DNA of 5,927 bases from a bacterium (GCA_021782195.1 JAJXVI010000171.1:1-5927); one strand, 5' to 3'. Shown: positions 1 through 5,927, counted from the first letter of the stretch. Numbers and translations: made by a program. Notes: generated by a model from the sequence alone, not told the origin.

Positions 1-653
1 CCACGGCGGCCGACGGGCAGACCGTGGTCGAAGTGAAGGTTCTCCAGGGCGAACGCGAGATGGCCGCGCATAATCGTCTCCTGGGGACCTTCGAACTGCG
101 CAACATTCCTCCGGCTCCTCGCGGCGTGCCGCAGATCGAAGTCTCGTTCGAGATCGATGCCAACGGCATCATCAATGTGTCCGCGAAAGACCTGGCGACC
201 GGAAACAAGCAGAAGATCACGATTCAGTCTCCCACCAACCTGACGCAAGATGAAATCGGTCGTATGGTGAAAGAGGCTGCGGTCTATCAGGAAGAGGACG
301 CCAAGCGCCGCGACGAGGCCCAGACGCGGAACAAGTCGAACGTGGAACTCGACACGGCGGAGCGCACCCTTCGCGATCTGAGTGAGCGTGTTCCGCTTGA
401 AATGCAGCGCAAGGTGCGTGACTGTATCGAGCGTCTGCGAGTATCCCTGCAGACCTACGACATTCCGCGCATCAAGGACGACACCAAGGTTCTTCAAGAC
501 GCCCTGTTTGCCATCTCGACCGAGACCTATCTTGCGGCTCCCGGTGGCAGTGAGAAGGCGGGGGCGGCTGCGAAGGCTGCCGGACATTCGAGCGGCAACC
601 TTGTGGTTGATGAACCCTCGGAAGAAGACCTGTTCAACTGGTTCAAGAAGTAG
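1..653 (+). CDS. dnaK: Chaperone protein DnaK (Hsp70), C-terminal part
   Basis: This is the 3' end of dnaK; the frame is open from base 3 at the left edge, giving about 216 residues where a full DnaK has about 610-640. DnaK is the cytosolic ATP-driven Hsp70 that binds exposed hydrophobic segments of client proteins. The part present is the substrate-binding domain. The beta-sandwich lies roughly in bases 3-230 and includes LQGERE, the strongly conserved PPAPRGVPQIEV stretch and DANGIINVSAKD. It is followed by the helical lid, with TNLTQDEIGRMVKEA and a charged helix. The ATPase domain is outside the window. The tail is odd: it ends EEDLFNWFKK rather than stopping at the usual acidic D/E-rich end. 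The helix-A region lacks the usual ADSLIY-like stretch and reads NVELDTAE instead. dnaJ follows after 36 bases with no terminator seen. Identification is near certain; only the start is missing. Confidence 0.97.
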   Translation, partial: TAADGQTVVEVKVLQGEREMAAHNRLLGTFELRNIPPAPRGVPQIEVSFEIDANGIINVSAKDLATGNKQKITIQSPTNLTQDEIGRMVKEAAVYQEEDAKRRDEAQTRNKSNVELDTAERTLRDLSERVPLEMQRKVRDCIERLRVSLQTYDIPRIKDDTKVLQDALFAISTETYLAAPGGSEKAGAAAKAAGHSSGNLVVDEPSEEDLFNWFKK

Positions 654-689
654 GCGTACCGGCCTGCTGGATCCCAATCGAGGTAGAAC

Positions 690-1817
690 GTGGCAAAAAA
701 GGACTACTATGACGTCCTCGGTGTCGCGCGAGACGCGTCCCTTGAGGATATCAAGCTTGCATACAAGAAACTGGCCCGCAAGTATCACCCGGACGTAGCC
801 GACGACAAGGCAGAGGCCGAGGTGCGGTTTCGTGAAATCAATGAAGCGTATGCGGTGCTCTCGGATGAGCAGAAGCGTACCACCTATGATCGCTTTGGCA
901 CGGTTGACAGTGCGGCAGCGGGTTTCGGAGGCGGGGGGGGACCATTTGGTGGCATGTTCGATCTGGGAGAGATCTTCGAGCAGGTCTTTTCCCAGATGGG
1001 TGGCGGTGGTCGCGCGCGAGGGCCGCAGCGTGGCCAGGATCTCAAGGAGAGCCTGGAACTGACGCTTGAGGAGGTGCTCACGGGAGTCGAGAAGGAGATC
1101 GCCTTCAATGCGCTCGACGACTGTACCTCTTGTCAGGGGAGCGGCGCCAAACCGGGACAGGGCCCCACCGTCTGCTCTGCCTGTCGGGGAGCCGGCCAGT
1201 TGCGTCAGGTCATGAACACGGCGTTTGGTCAGGTGGTTCGTACGGCACCGTGTGTGGGGTGCAGTGGTACGGGCCGCGTGATCACGGACCCCTGTCCTGA
1301 CTGTAAGGGGAAGGGTCACGTGCTGCACAAGAAACGCGTCACCGTGAAAGTTCCCCCGGGTGTTGAGGAAGGGAACTACATTCGTCTCACCGGCATGGGT
1401 GACGCAGGTGCGATGGGTGGCCCTCCGGGTGACCTGTTCGTCATCCTGGGCGTCAAGCCTCACGATGTGTTCAATCGTGAGGGCGGTGATCTGCACGTCG
1501 ATCTTCCGGTTACCTTCACCGACGCCGCACTGGGTGCCACCGTTGAGGTCCCTCTTCTGGAAGGGGGTACGACGACGATCAAGGTTCCCGCCGGTACGCA
1601 GGGCCATACCACTTTCAAGGTACGTGGTAAGGGCATTGCGAGCCGCGCTGGCCGAAGAGGTGACCTGCACGTGCGGGTGGTCGTCATGATTCCGACCCAG
1701 TTGAACGACCGCCAGAAGGCACTGCTCAAGGAATATGCCGGTGCCGGAAGCCAGGTTGCGCACGGGCACGACGGCCGTGGATGGTTTGGTCGCATCGTGG
1801 ATGCGATCCTTGGCTGA
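690..1817 (+). CDS. dnaJ: Chaperone protein DnaJ (Hsp40)
   Basis: DnaJ delivers unfolded clients to DnaK and stimulates its ATPase. The 375-residue length is typical of the full-length type I family. The J domain covers residues 4-70, with the HPD triad at 33-35. A short Gly/Phe-rich linker follows (about 77-107). Four CxxCxGxG zinc repeats sit at 145-152, 162-169, 188-195 and 202-209, all eight cysteines present, forming two zinc centres. The C-terminal client-binding domains follow, with [12 protein letters not shown] and [15 protein letters not shown] as family landmarks. The start is GTG at 690: it gives the canonical [12 protein letters not shown] opening and has an AGGT ribosome-binding core at 681-684. 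It sits 36 bases after dnaK, and the prmA frame overlaps or abuts its end. No grpE, hrcA or CIRCE element is visible; they may lie upstream of the window. Confidence 0.98.
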   Translation: MAKKDYYDVLGVARDASLEDIKLAYKKLARKYHPDVADDKAEAEVRFREINEAYAVLSDEQKRTTYDRFGTVDSAAAGFGGGGGPFGGMFDLGEIFEQVFSQMGGGGRARGPQRGQDLKESLELTLEEVLTGVEKEIAFNALDDCTSCQGSGAKPGQGPTVCSACRGAGQLRQVMNTAFGQVVRTAPCVGCSGTGRVITDPCPDCKGKGHVLHKKRVTVKVPPGVEEGNYIRLTGMGDAGAMGGPPGDLFVILGVKPHDVFNREGGDLHVDLPVTFTDAALGATVEVPLLEGGTTTIKVPAGTQGHTTFKVRGKGIASRAGRRGDLHVRVVVMIPTQLNDRQKALLKEYAGAGSQVAHGHDGRGWFGRIVDAILG

Positions 1818-1824
1818 GCCGGCC

Positions 1825-2757
1825 ATGCGGTACCTGTGCGGAGAGACCGTGGTCCCGCGCGCCGAGGCTGAGGAACTCCGCACGCGCTTCCTTCTTGCCG
1901 ACCTGGCCGGGTGGGAAGAGCACGACACCGCGGACGTTTCGCTGCTTGGCGAGGTTCGGGCCGTCGACGAGTCTCTTGCCCCGGCGCGTCAGGATCTGTC
2001 TGGCACCATACGTTTTGTTTTCTACTGTCCCATCGCCAACGGGGTTGAGGAACGGTGTGCCGTGCTGGAGACGGCGTCCGTCTGGCCGGTGACCTGGTCG
2101 CACGTTGACGATGAAGACTGGGCGCACGCCTGGAAGCGCTTCTGGAAACCGCAGCGCATCGGGACTCATCTCGTGGTGCGTCCAAGTTGGGAAACGTACG
2201 TGGCCGAACCCGGTGACGTCGTGCTGGAACTTGATCCTGGCATGGCGTTTGGAACCGGAACCCACGCCACGACGCGCATGTGCATGGAATGGTTGGAGTC
2301 GCTGCTGAAAGGCGGCGAGAACGTGCTCGACGTGGGCACGGGCTCAGGAATTCTTTCCCTCGTCGCCCTCAAACTTGGAGCTTCTCACGTGCTTGCGGTC
2401 GACGTCGATCCGGTTGCCGTGCGCACCGCATCTGAGAATCTGACCCGCAACGGGGTCGCCGAGCACGCATTCGTCACGCAGGCTGACGGCCTCGCGGCGC
2501 TCGACCGCGCGATGCGATACGACGTCGTGGTTGCAAACATCGTGGCCGACGCCATTCTCCATCTTCTTGCGGATCGCGCGTCACAGGGCACGGGAATTGT
2601 CGGGTTTCTGGCGGAGGGCGGCTCGTTCGTGGCCAGTGGCATCATCCTTGAACGCGTGGCGGATGTTCGGACCGGACTCGACGAGGCCGGGTTGACGACG
2701 CAGACGTGGCGAACTGACGGAGAGTGGGCGTCGGTGTGCGCACGCCGTCCGGCGTGA
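1825..2757 (+). CDS. prmA: Ribosomal protein L11 methyltransferase
   Basis: PrmA uses S-adenosylmethionine to methylate ribosomal protein L11 (known for the family). With the chosen ATG at 1825 the protein is 310 residues, close to the usual 290-310. The N-terminal domain is divergent but opens MRYLCGETV, comparable to the MKWLEI-type start of homologues. Next come the linker with WKRFWKP and the PrmA signature FGTGTH (GTGTH at 143-147). The Rossmann methyltransferase domain has SAM-binding motif I DVGTGSG at 169-175, DVDPVAVRTASENLTRNGV, and VVANIVAD (Asn238), which corresponds to the ANI motif. The late strand ends in ASGII, as in homologues. In-frame starts at 1801 (17-base overlap with dnaJ) and 1735 (83-base overlap) are possible, and none has a strong Shine-Dalgarno. 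I chose 1825 from family alignment and its position just after the dnaJ stop, which suggests translational coupling. Confidence 0.94.
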   Translation: MRYLCGETVVPRAEAEELRTRFLLADLAGWEEHDTADVSLLGEVRAVDESLAPARQDLSGTIRFVFYCPIANGVEERCAVLETASVWPVTWSHVDDEDWAHAWKRFWKPQRIGTHLVVRPSWETYVAEPGDVVLELDPGMAFGTGTHATTRMCMEWLESLLKGGENVLDVGTGSGILSLVALKLGASHVLAVDVDPVAVRTASENLTRNGVAEHAFVTQADGLAALDRAMRYDVVVANIVADAILHLLADRASQGTGIVGFLAEGGSFVASGIILERVADVRTGLDEAGLTTQTWRTDGEWASVCARRPA

Positions 2758-2799
2758 CGGCACGGTTCCGCGACTGCACCCGCCTGGCGGAAGCGTACC

Positions 2800-3669
2800 G
2801 TGTGCCCTGCCGCCGATGGAACGCCTCCGCGCCGACCATTCGATTTGACTGCCTGCGCGCGCGTGTCAGTTGAGCCCAGGCGCCTGGTCGTTCCCTCTTC
2901 TGCTCGCCTCGACGGCGTGTTTCGCGTGGACGGTGAGGTGTTCCATCACGCGACCCACGTTCTACGAATGCGCGTTGGAGACCGGGTCCTGCTCCTGGAT
3001 GGAAGCGGTGATGAGCACGAATGCGTGATTTCCGAGGTGACGGCGCACGCTTTTCTGGCACGCATCGTAGAGACTCGCCCAGGAACCGTTTCTCGGCGTC
3101 TTCGTATTCGCCTGTGCTGCGCGCTGCTTAAGGGGGACCATCTTGACCTCGTGCTCCAGAAAGGTACGGAACTGGGCGTCACGGAGTTTGTCTTCTATCA
3201 TTCCGAACGCACCGTCGTGCGCGTGGCGCCTGCGGATGCACGCACTCGGACGGCCCGCTGGACGCGCATCGTGGAAGGTGCGGTGCGACAGTGCAGGGGA
3301 CTCTGCGTTCCAGCGGTTTCCGGGCCGCTCGAGTTCGGTCCGATGCTTGCGTTGGCGGCCAATGCCGACCTTGCGTTGATTCCCTGGGAGGGGGACGGCT
3401 CAATGACGCTTCCCAGACTTCGAGACGTCGTTGCGCTTCAGGCCCCGTCGGGGTCTACTGGCGGTGAGGCGGAGCCTCTTGCGGTCACACGCGCGCAGGT
3501 CGTTTCACTCGTTATCGGGCCCGAGGGCGGCTTCGCTGCCCGTGAGATCGCCCTGGCCCGTGCCGCCGGTTTATGTCCGGTGACGCTTGGCGATCGTGTG
3601 CTGCGTGCTGAAACCGCCGGCGTTGTGGTGCCTGCCCTGCTGTTGTTTCTCTCCAGCGACCTGGGTTGA
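2800..3669 (+). CDS. rsmE: 16S rRNA (uracil-1498-N3)-methyltransferase
   Basis: RsmE methylates N3 of U1498 in 16S rRNA of the small subunit, using SAM (known for the family). The N-terminal PUA-like domain shows PRRLVVP, then GEVFHHATHVLRMRVGD and LLDGSGDE. The C-terminal SPOUT (trefoil-knot) domain shows LLKGDHLDLVLQKGTELGV at 109-127, SERTVV, the SAM-site motif IGPEGGF (GPEGGF at 240-245) and LGDRVLRAETA at 263-273. The length is 289 residues against the usual 240-250. Part of the excess is an Ala/Gly/Ser-rich insertion just before the GPEGGF strand (about residues 208-230). The rest is a possible N-terminal leader. GTG at 2800 has a GGCGGAAG ribosome-binding candidate at 2786-2793. An alternative GTG at 2863 (268 residues) fits the family N-terminus better but lacks such a site. 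It follows prmA in the same frame and is the last gene of the plus block. Confidence 0.93.
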   Translation: MCPAADGTPPRRPFDLTACARVSVEPRRLVVPSSARLDGVFRVDGEVFHHATHVLRMRVGDRVLLLDGSGDEHECVISEVTAHAFLARIVETRPGTVSRRLRIRLCCALLKGDHLDLVLQKGTELGVTEFVFYHSERTVVRVAPADARTRTARWTRIVEGAVRQCRGLCVPAVSGPLEFGPMLALAANADLALIPWEGDGSMTLPRLRDVVALQAPSGSTGGEAEPLAVTRAQVVSLVIGPEGGFAAREIALARAAGLCPVTLGDRVLRAETAGVVVPALLLFLSSDLG

Positions 3670-3723
3670 TACCGGTTTCTGCCAGGAAAGGACGGGACGG
3701 ATCCCGACCCTGCTTCAGGCGTC

Positions 3724-3748
3724 AACGGATGCGTCGACGCATCGCGTT
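3724..3748. terminator. Palindromic hairpin between convergent genes, probable bidirectional terminator
   Basis: The spacer between the rsmE stop and the convergent PP2C-like gene holds GATGCGTCGACGCATC (3728-3743), a perfect 16-base palindrome. After one bulged base at 3744, CAACG-side bases 3724-3727 pair with 3745-3748, lengthening the stem. On the plus strand only a weak T-rich stretch (GTTTGTCT) overlaps or follows the stem, so this is not a textbook intrinsic terminator. A smaller hairpin (CGGGA, loop CGGA, TCCCG; 3693-3706) lies just upstream. Its position between converging transcripts supports a terminator or RNA-end-stabilising role; a protein-binding palindrome is the alternative. 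Confidence 0.5.
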
Positions 3749-3752
3749 TGTC

Positions 3753-4493
3753 TCAAGTTTCTTCTGCCGTCTGCACCACCAGCACGGTGATGTCTTCCTC
3801 GGTACCCCGTGTCTCGGCGGCCTCAACCAGCGCTTCGGCCAGTACGTCCGGTTCCGTTTCGGTGATCAGGATGTCTTCCAGGTCGTCGTCGTCGAGTACC
3901 CTGGCTACCCCGGCAGAACACAGGACAAACAACTGGCCGGACTTGAGAGGGCCACCTTCCTGCTCTGGTACGACGAAGGATCTGGCGGCACTGATGGAAC
4001 GGGTCAGGATTCTCGCGCGTGGATGGGTGCGAAGTGTTTCTTTCGAGATTTTTCCGGCGAGATAGTCGTCGAATGCGAGATTATGGTCTTTCGTGATCTG
4101 GCGGAAAAAACCGTCTTGCAGCACGTAAGCGCGACTGTCGCCAGCGTGCAGGATGTGCCAGCGCCCCTCGTCCCCTGTATGGAGCATGGTAAGGGTCGCG
4201 CTCATGTCTCTCAACTTGTGCGTGGCGTGCCCGGCCTCGCGCACACCGGCACACGTCGCGCGAAATGCATTGGTAAGCCACCGGCGTACGGCTTCGCTCT
4301 CCGGTGGCACTTTCAACAGATTTTCCGACATCTGCTCGATGACGAGCCTGCAGGCAGTGTCGGCGCCCCCGGTGGTTTTCACACCGTCGGAGACCGCATA
4401 GAGGCCCCGTGTGGGGTCGACAAGATGGGCGACGGTCGCGTTGGAGCGATGCTGCGTGAAGACTCCGTGTGCTCTCTTGAGTGCCAATGCCAT
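3753..4493 (-). CDS. PP2C-fold (PPM) protein, possibly a catalytically inactive pseudophosphatase
   Basis: A 246-residue protein of about bacterial PP2C catalytic-domain size, predicted soluble with no signal peptide or membrane segment. PPM enzymes are Mg/Mn-dependent Ser/Thr phosphatases, often opposing Hanks-type kinases. Recognisable motifs: LYAVSDG (Asp36-Gly37, a metal ligand), MSATLTML (97-104), HAGDSRAYVLQDG (116-128), RQITKDHNL (131-139), HPRARILTRSI (157-167) and FVLCSAGV (189-196). Several active-site positions are changed. The VRxxNED motif reads VFTQHRSN, so Arg becomes Thr13 and Glu-Asp becomes Ser17-Asn18. The SDG aspartate is Ala194. The C-terminal DN pair is Glu233-Asp234. 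The fold assignment is secure by motif order; phosphatase activity is doubtful. Start ATG at 4493 has a strong ribosome-binding site; ATG at 4514 would add seven residues. The METTL7-like gene lies 111 bases upstream in the same direction. No partner kinase is visible. Confidence 0.85.
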   Translation of the reverse strand: MALALKRAHGVFTQHRSNATVAHLVDPTRGLYAVSDGVKTTGGADTACRLVIEQMSENLLKVPPESEAVRRWLTNAFRATCAGVREAGHATHKLRDMSATLTMLHTGDEGRWHILHAGDSRAYVLQDGFFRQITKDHNLAFDDYLAGKISKETLRTHPRARILTRSISAARSFVVPEQEGGPLKSGQLFVLCSAGVARVLDDDDLEDILITETEPDVLAEALVEAAETRGTEEDITVLVVQTAEET

Positions 4494-4499
4494 GCTCAA

Positions 4500-4507
4500 C
4501 TCCCCTT
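4500..4507 (-). promoter_or_regulatory. Ribosome-binding site of the PP2C-like gene
   Basis: On the minus strand AAGGGGAG lies six bases upstream of ATG 4493 (spacer TTGAGC). It is the strongest Shine-Dalgarno sequence in the window. It favours the start at 4493 over the in-frame ATG at 4514, which has only a weaker GAAGG-type site and adds seven residues that do not look like family sequence. Confidence 0.65.
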
Positions 4508-4604
4508 GACGCATTCGCCTTCATTGGCGCCTGCACCTTCGTGACGGCACGGGGTGAGTGAGGCCGGCGTCTCGACTTCCGCCGACGTATCACGCGAGGA
4601 CGCC

Positions 4605-5237
4605 TCAGCGGCGGGGTGTGGTGGAACTGCGAACCGCGACGGCGGTGACGAGCGGAAGCACTCCTGCGATGACTTCGCGATGAGCGTGCTCGATGCGAAA
4701 TGGAAACCTTCGGATTTCCTGGAGGGTATGGCGATCAAGTCGGCAGCCGCCGGCGATCCGACTCCAGAGCGGTGTCATCGCGTGCTGCGCGCGCGCTCGC
4801 CAACCGTCCTCGAAACTGACGTGCTCGATGAAGTGAAAGGTTCCGGCGGGGCGGAGCAGGCGCCAGATTTCGTGAAGTGCGGCGGAAAGGTTGTCCACCG
4901 AACACAGGACCAGTGTGCACACGATAGCGTCGAAGGTTTCGTCGGGGAACGGCAGGCTCTCTGCCCACGCATCGACGATCCGGGTCGAATCTCGATGCAG
5001 GCTCCCGACGCGTGCCACGAGTTTACGTCGGAATCCAGCCTGGGGCTCGGCAAGCACGAGCCGTTCAAGCGCCGGGTAGTGATTCAGGTTGGCACCGGTG
5101 CCGGCACCAATCTCGAGGACCTCGCCCCGGATCGGTGCCAGCAACGCCTGGCGCCGTGCGCGCAGCAAGTGGCGCTCCAGTGGCGCCATGCAGGAGTCGT
5201 AGAACGCGGTAAAAAACGAGTTCACAGCGGGAGGCAT
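4605..5237 (-). CDS. Class I SAM-dependent methyltransferase, METTL7/TMT1-like
   Basis: A 210-residue Rossmann-fold methyltransferase. SAM-binding motif I is LEIGAGTG (41-48), followed by an acidic residue ending the second strand (LAEP, Glu64). AESLPF (92-97) is the UbiE-like position for adenine contact. FDAIVCTLVLCSVDN (102-116) and LLRPAGTFHFIEHV (127-140) follow. VCTLVLCSV, the IEHV segment and GGCRLDR (163-169) closely resemble the vertebrate METTL7A/B (TMT1A/B) proteins, established as alkyl thiol methyltransferases. The bacterial substrate is unknown; small thiols or lipids are possible. I see no strong hydrophobic anchor at the N-terminus, unlike the membrane-bound vertebrate proteins. 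ATG 5237 is chosen because the family-like sequence starts there (FFTAFYD follows) and the upstream in-frame stretch to 5393 overlaps the SWIM gene and looks like out-of-frame translation. It lies 43 bases after the SWIM gene stop, so the two are probably co-transcribed. Confidence 0.86.
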   Translation of the reverse strand: MPPAVNSFFTAFYDSCMAPLERHLLRARRQALLAPIRGEVLEIGAGTGANLNHYPALERLVLAEPQAGFRRKLVARVGSLHRDSTRIVDAWAESLPFPDETFDAIVCTLVLCSVDNLSAALHEIWRLLRPAGTFHFIEHVSFEDGWRARAQHAMTPLWSRIAGGCRLDRHTLQEIRRFPFRIEHAHREVIAGVLPLVTAVAVRSSTTPRR

Positions 5238-5280
5238 TCCCTTTGCGAGCGCGGTCCCCTGCGTTACGCTTCCGGGAAAA

Positions 5281-5517
5281 TCAGCGGTCCGTGATTCGCT
5301 CGGCGTGGCGCACAATCGTCTGGTAGAGAGGCGCGAGCAGTTTCGCGAAGGTATCGGCTTCGGTCCAGTCGCCCGGTACACCCAGCCGGGCAAGCACGGC
5401 GTTCGCTTCGGGCGGGGACGTGGGGTCCATCGTCAGCCCTTCCAGCGAGCCCGCCCGCCAGAAGGCGGCGTTGTCGGAAGGGAGCGGCGCGTCTGGAGGC
5501 GATTCCCCCGGCTGCAC
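5281..5517 (-). CDS. C-terminal part of the SWIM zinc-finger protein, in a shifted frame
   Basis: This stretch encodes 78 residues from a GTG at 5517 to TGA at 5281-5283. It is best read as the tail of the SWIM zinc-finger gene displaced into another frame. Sequence such as PLPSDNAAFWRAGSLEGL, then RLGVPGDW and LLAPLYQTIV, matches the kind of C-terminus that follows the LLALRGR segment in this family (small linker, an FW motif, a Leu/Pro-rich stretch, a final helix). The upstream frame, by contrast, turns into Arg/Pro/Thr-rich sequence with no family character. No convincing ribosome-binding site precedes 5517, so independent translation is less likely than a broken or misread single gene. 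It ends 43 bases before the METTL7-like gene. Confidence 0.7.
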   Translation of the reverse strand: MQPGESPPDAPLPSDNAAFWRAGSLEGLTMDPTSPPEANAVLARLGVPGDWTEADTFAKLLAPLYQTIVRHAERITDR

Positions 5518-5927
5518 GCGGCCAGGACCTGGGCGCGTGTACGTCCGCGCAGGGCCAGCAGCAGGAACGGATCCGCGTCGATGGCGTCAGCAGCAACGTA
5601 TGCCACGGCAGCGAGGTGTTTGCAGGGAGAGGTTGCGTCAAAGTGAGGACACGTGCAGGACGCAACCAGCCCTCGCTCGGGTACCAGGGAGAGTCCCGCC
5701 TCTCGGAACACCGTCTCCACGTCGTCCGGCATTTCGCCGGCTGCCAGACGCGCGGCATACAGCGGGCGCCCGGACAGCAGGGAAAGCACGTGGCGCCACT
5801 GCCAGGCGTCGAACTCCAGCGTCTCGAACCGAACGGCGTATGGGGGCCAGCGAGAACCCTGCACCTGGGCGCTGATGCATCCAGCTCCCACGGTGTGCCA
5901 CAATACGTGTCCGCCGCGAGCGTAGCC
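5433..5927 (-). CDS. SWIM zinc-finger domain protein, N-terminal/central part (5' end outside window, frameshifted)
   Basis: The frame is open through the right edge, so the true start is beyond 5927; the visible upstream residues GYARGGHVLWHTVGAGCI and VQGSRWPPYAVRFE are typical of the region before a SWIM domain. The zinc motif is CTCPHFDATSPCKH (CxC-x8-CxH), coded at about 5616-5660 and followed by LAAVAYV. SWIM domains bind zinc and are thought to contact DNA or protein partners; in many bacteria this type of gene lies beside an SNF2-family helicase, which may be upstream here but is not visible. After LLALRGRTRAQVLAA the frame changes character and stops at 5433, while the expected continuation lies in the frame ending at 5281. 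The gene is therefore one frameshifted unit (5281 to beyond 5927) or carries a sequencing error. The TTG at 5903 is an internal codon. Confidence 0.8.
   Translation of the reverse strand, partial: GYARGGHVLWHTVGAGCISAQVQGSRWPPYAVRFETLEFDAWQWRHVLSLLSGRPLYAARLAAGEMPDDVETVFREAGLSLVPERGLVASCTCPHFDATSPCKHLAAVAYVAADAIDADPFLLLALRGRTRAQVLAACSRGNRLQTRRSLPTTPPSGGRARWKG
5505..5509 (-). other. Frameshift point in the SWIM gene (G5 run in the message)
   Basis: Five C on the plus strand are read as CGG GGG AAT in the upstream frame and CCG GGG GAA in the downstream frame. One additional G would give CGG GGG GAA and join the SWIM-containing part to the expected tail as ACSRGESPPDAP. A one-base deletion in a homopolymer, a base-calling undercount, or a -1 slip on GGG would all explain it. 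Confidence 0.6.

Noticed and set aside
1460..2185. Minus-strand open frame of 241 codons across the dnaJ/prmA junction
   Set aside because: Arg/Pro/Ser-rich translation typical of antisense GC-rich sequence, spanning two confidently identified genes.
3693..3706. Small hairpin CGGGA-CGGA-TCCCG as the rsmE terminator
   Set aside because: Only a five-pair stem with no T-tract after it; too weak to call separately from the larger palindrome downstream.
3666..4544. Long plus-strand open frame (292 codons) opposite the PP2C-like gene
   Set aside because: It shows no recognisable family motif and is antisense to a gene with clear PP2C motifs; such frames are common in GC-rich DNA.
4494..4604. Possible promoter or regulatory element in the 111-base gap before the PP2C-like gene
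   Set aside because: Apart from the ribosome-binding site and a small CGCC/GGCG hairpin (4516-4529) I see no convincing -35/-10 pair or repeat.
4554..5294. Long plus-strand open frame (246 codons) opposite the METTL7-like gene
   Set aside because: The minus-strand product has ordered SAM-methyltransferase motifs; the plus-strand translation has none.
5238..5393. N-terminal extension of the METTL7-like protein to 5393
   Set aside because: The extra 52 residues overlap the SWIM coding tail in another frame and do not resemble methyltransferase sequence; ATG 5237 fits the family.
5420..5875. Plus-strand open frame opposite the SWIM gene
   Set aside because: Arg/Pro/Ala-rich with no motif; the opposite strand encodes an intact SWIM zinc motif.

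Overview
The window is GC-rich bacterial chromosomal DNA, densely coded, with two gene blocks that converge. The plus-strand block (1-3669) is a chaperone and translation-maintenance operon: the 3' end of dnaK, complete dnaJ, prmA (ribosomal protein L11 methyltransferase) and rsmE (16S rRNA m3U1498 methyltransferase). The minus-strand block, read from the right edge towards 3753, holds a SWIM zinc-finger gene (5' end outside the window, apparently frameshifted), a small class I SAM methyltransferase resembling the METTL7/TMT1 group, and a small PP2C-fold protein. I cannot name the species. The order dnaK-dnaJ-prmA-rsmE occurs in several phyla, and the proteins here are divergent enough that I would only say a high-GC bacterium, possibly from a poorly sampled lineage.

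Plus block. dnaK and dnaJ are 36 bases apart. The likely prmA start lies 7 bases after the dnaJ stop, with alternative starts inside dnaJ. rsmE follows prmA by 42 bases (105 with the alternative start), in the same reading frame. The spacing suggests one transcript. DnaK and DnaJ form the Hsp70/Hsp40 folding machine. PrmA and RsmE modify the large-subunit protein L11 and the small-subunit rRNA respectively, so the operon joins protein folding and ribosome maturation.

Junction. Between the rsmE stop (3669) and the PP2C stop (3753-3755) is a short spacer with a perfect 16-base palindrome that extends into a longer imperfect hairpin. It is a plausible shared terminator for the two converging blocks.

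Minus block. The SWIM gene's reading frame is open at the right edge. It carries a clear CxC-x8-CxH zinc motif, then loses frame at a run of five C on the plus strand (five G in the message); one extra G would restore it. The METTL7-like gene starts 43 bases downstream, and the PP2C-like gene follows after 111 bases with a strong ribosome-binding site. The PP2C-like protein is the most unusual item: its fold motifs are recognisable, but most of the conserved metal and phosphate ligands of the family are substituted, which makes it a candidate pseudophosphatase. No kinase, mobile element, CRISPR array, tRNA or rRNA gene was seen.
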